A model generated the notes under the pieces. It did not search any database and was not told where the DNA came from. It saw only the letters and a list, made by a program, of their open reading frames with translations. A stretch of 64,000 nucleotides of DNA from Neobacillus pocheonensis (GTDB lineage Bacteria > Bacillota > Bacilli > Bacillales > Cytobacillaceae): contig JAMQCR010000002.1 of the NCBI GenBank assembly GCA_023702235.1, forward strand, positions 992,001 to 1,056,000, in the 5' to 3' direction. This document shows positions 63,936 to 64,000 of the stretch, piece after piece. A program made the translations under genes and the position numbers. Position 1 is the stretch's first letter. Each line of letters begins with the position of its first letter.

Positions 63936-64000
63936 ATGCCGTTAACAGACATTATTAAGGAGATTCAAAAACTCAATACCGCAGACCAACTTCGTTTGAA
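63936..64000 (+). CDS. Start of a gene cut by the window end
   Basis: ATG 63936 opens a frame MPLTDIIKEIQKLNTADQLRL to the window edge. The helical, charged start with I-x-x-I-x-x-L-x-x-x-x-Q-L resembles small antitoxin-like or accessory proteins, but 21 residues are too few to assign. AGTGAGTGG lies just before as a weak ribosome site. Confidence 0.4.
   Translation, partial: MPLTDIIKEIQKLNTADQLRL

Noticed and set aside
1..64000. CRISPR arrays, rRNA, tRNA or a prophage
   Set aside because: No regularly spaced repeats, no rRNA or tRNA-like cloverleaf, and no phage structural or integrase genes were seen.

Overview
The window looks like chromosomal DNA of a low-GC, spore-forming Bacillaceae bacterium. 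AT-rich sequence, strong AGGAGG-type ribosome sites, frequent TTG and GTG starts, CcpA-type cre sites, GerB/GerC germination genes and a PucR / OPT / FdhD gene complement all point that way. No rRNA, tRNA or CRISPR array was seen.

Layout. 0-3.3 kb is a relic zone: a GC-richer structured non-coding stretch, a 130-bp MITE inside a terminator loop, a small secreted protein, a resolvase relic, a decayed large-protein relic, and the first copy of a 639-bp duplicated block. 3.4-21.4 kb is a glycan catabolic region: a Gfo/Idh/MocA oxidoreductase, a GntR-LacI type regulator, a three-gene family-1 sugar ABC importer, an alpha-mannosidase (GH38), a second paralogous GntR-LacI regulator, two more oxidoreductases, a second GH38, and iolG-like and iolE-like genes. 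21.5-32.5 kb is a patchwork: a truncated glycosyltransferase, gerB and gerC germination genes, a radical-SAM/SPASM C-terminus, an ABC exporter pair, an MFS transporter, then fragments of gerC, an IS6-family transposase, a GH13 glucosidase and the second copy of the 639-bp block. 32.8-38.0 kb holds a formate dehydrogenase operon (large alpha subunit, DUF1641, an HMA-like protein, a 43-aa zinc-ribbon protein, fdhD). 38.7-49.3 kb holds a PucR-regulated cluster: Asp/Glu racemase, EamA transporter, OPT transporter, DUF917, DUF1177, AroM, M29-like aminopeptidase, two nitroreductases and a DUF6092-like protein. 49.7-62.7 kb begins with the second MITE copy and carries an Opp/Dpp peptide ABC importer, two TIM-barrel isomerases flanking a Gfo/Idh/MocA oxidoreductase, a ROK regulator, asparaginase II, CutC and a truncated third GH38. 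The end holds a VOC protein, an IS6 transposase relic and the start of another gene.

How it fits together. The first glycan region looks like uptake and intracellular trimming of mannosides, with oxidoreductases and isomerases acting on the released sugars. The 50-62 kb cluster may do the same for a glycosylated amino acid or peptide: peptide importer, keto-sugar chemistry, asparaginase and mannosidase together. The 40-47 kb cluster looks like import and breakdown of a cyclic amide or peptide-like compound.

Quality warning. At least 15 otherwise intact genes carry single frameshifts or stops. Most are 1-2 nt deletions and several lie in homopolymers. This pattern is more typical of uncorrected sequencing error than of 15 independent pseudogenes, so I annotated these as whole broken genes. 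Positions of the indels were inferred from where the reading frame changes, and the supposed original codons from memory of the families, not from alignment.
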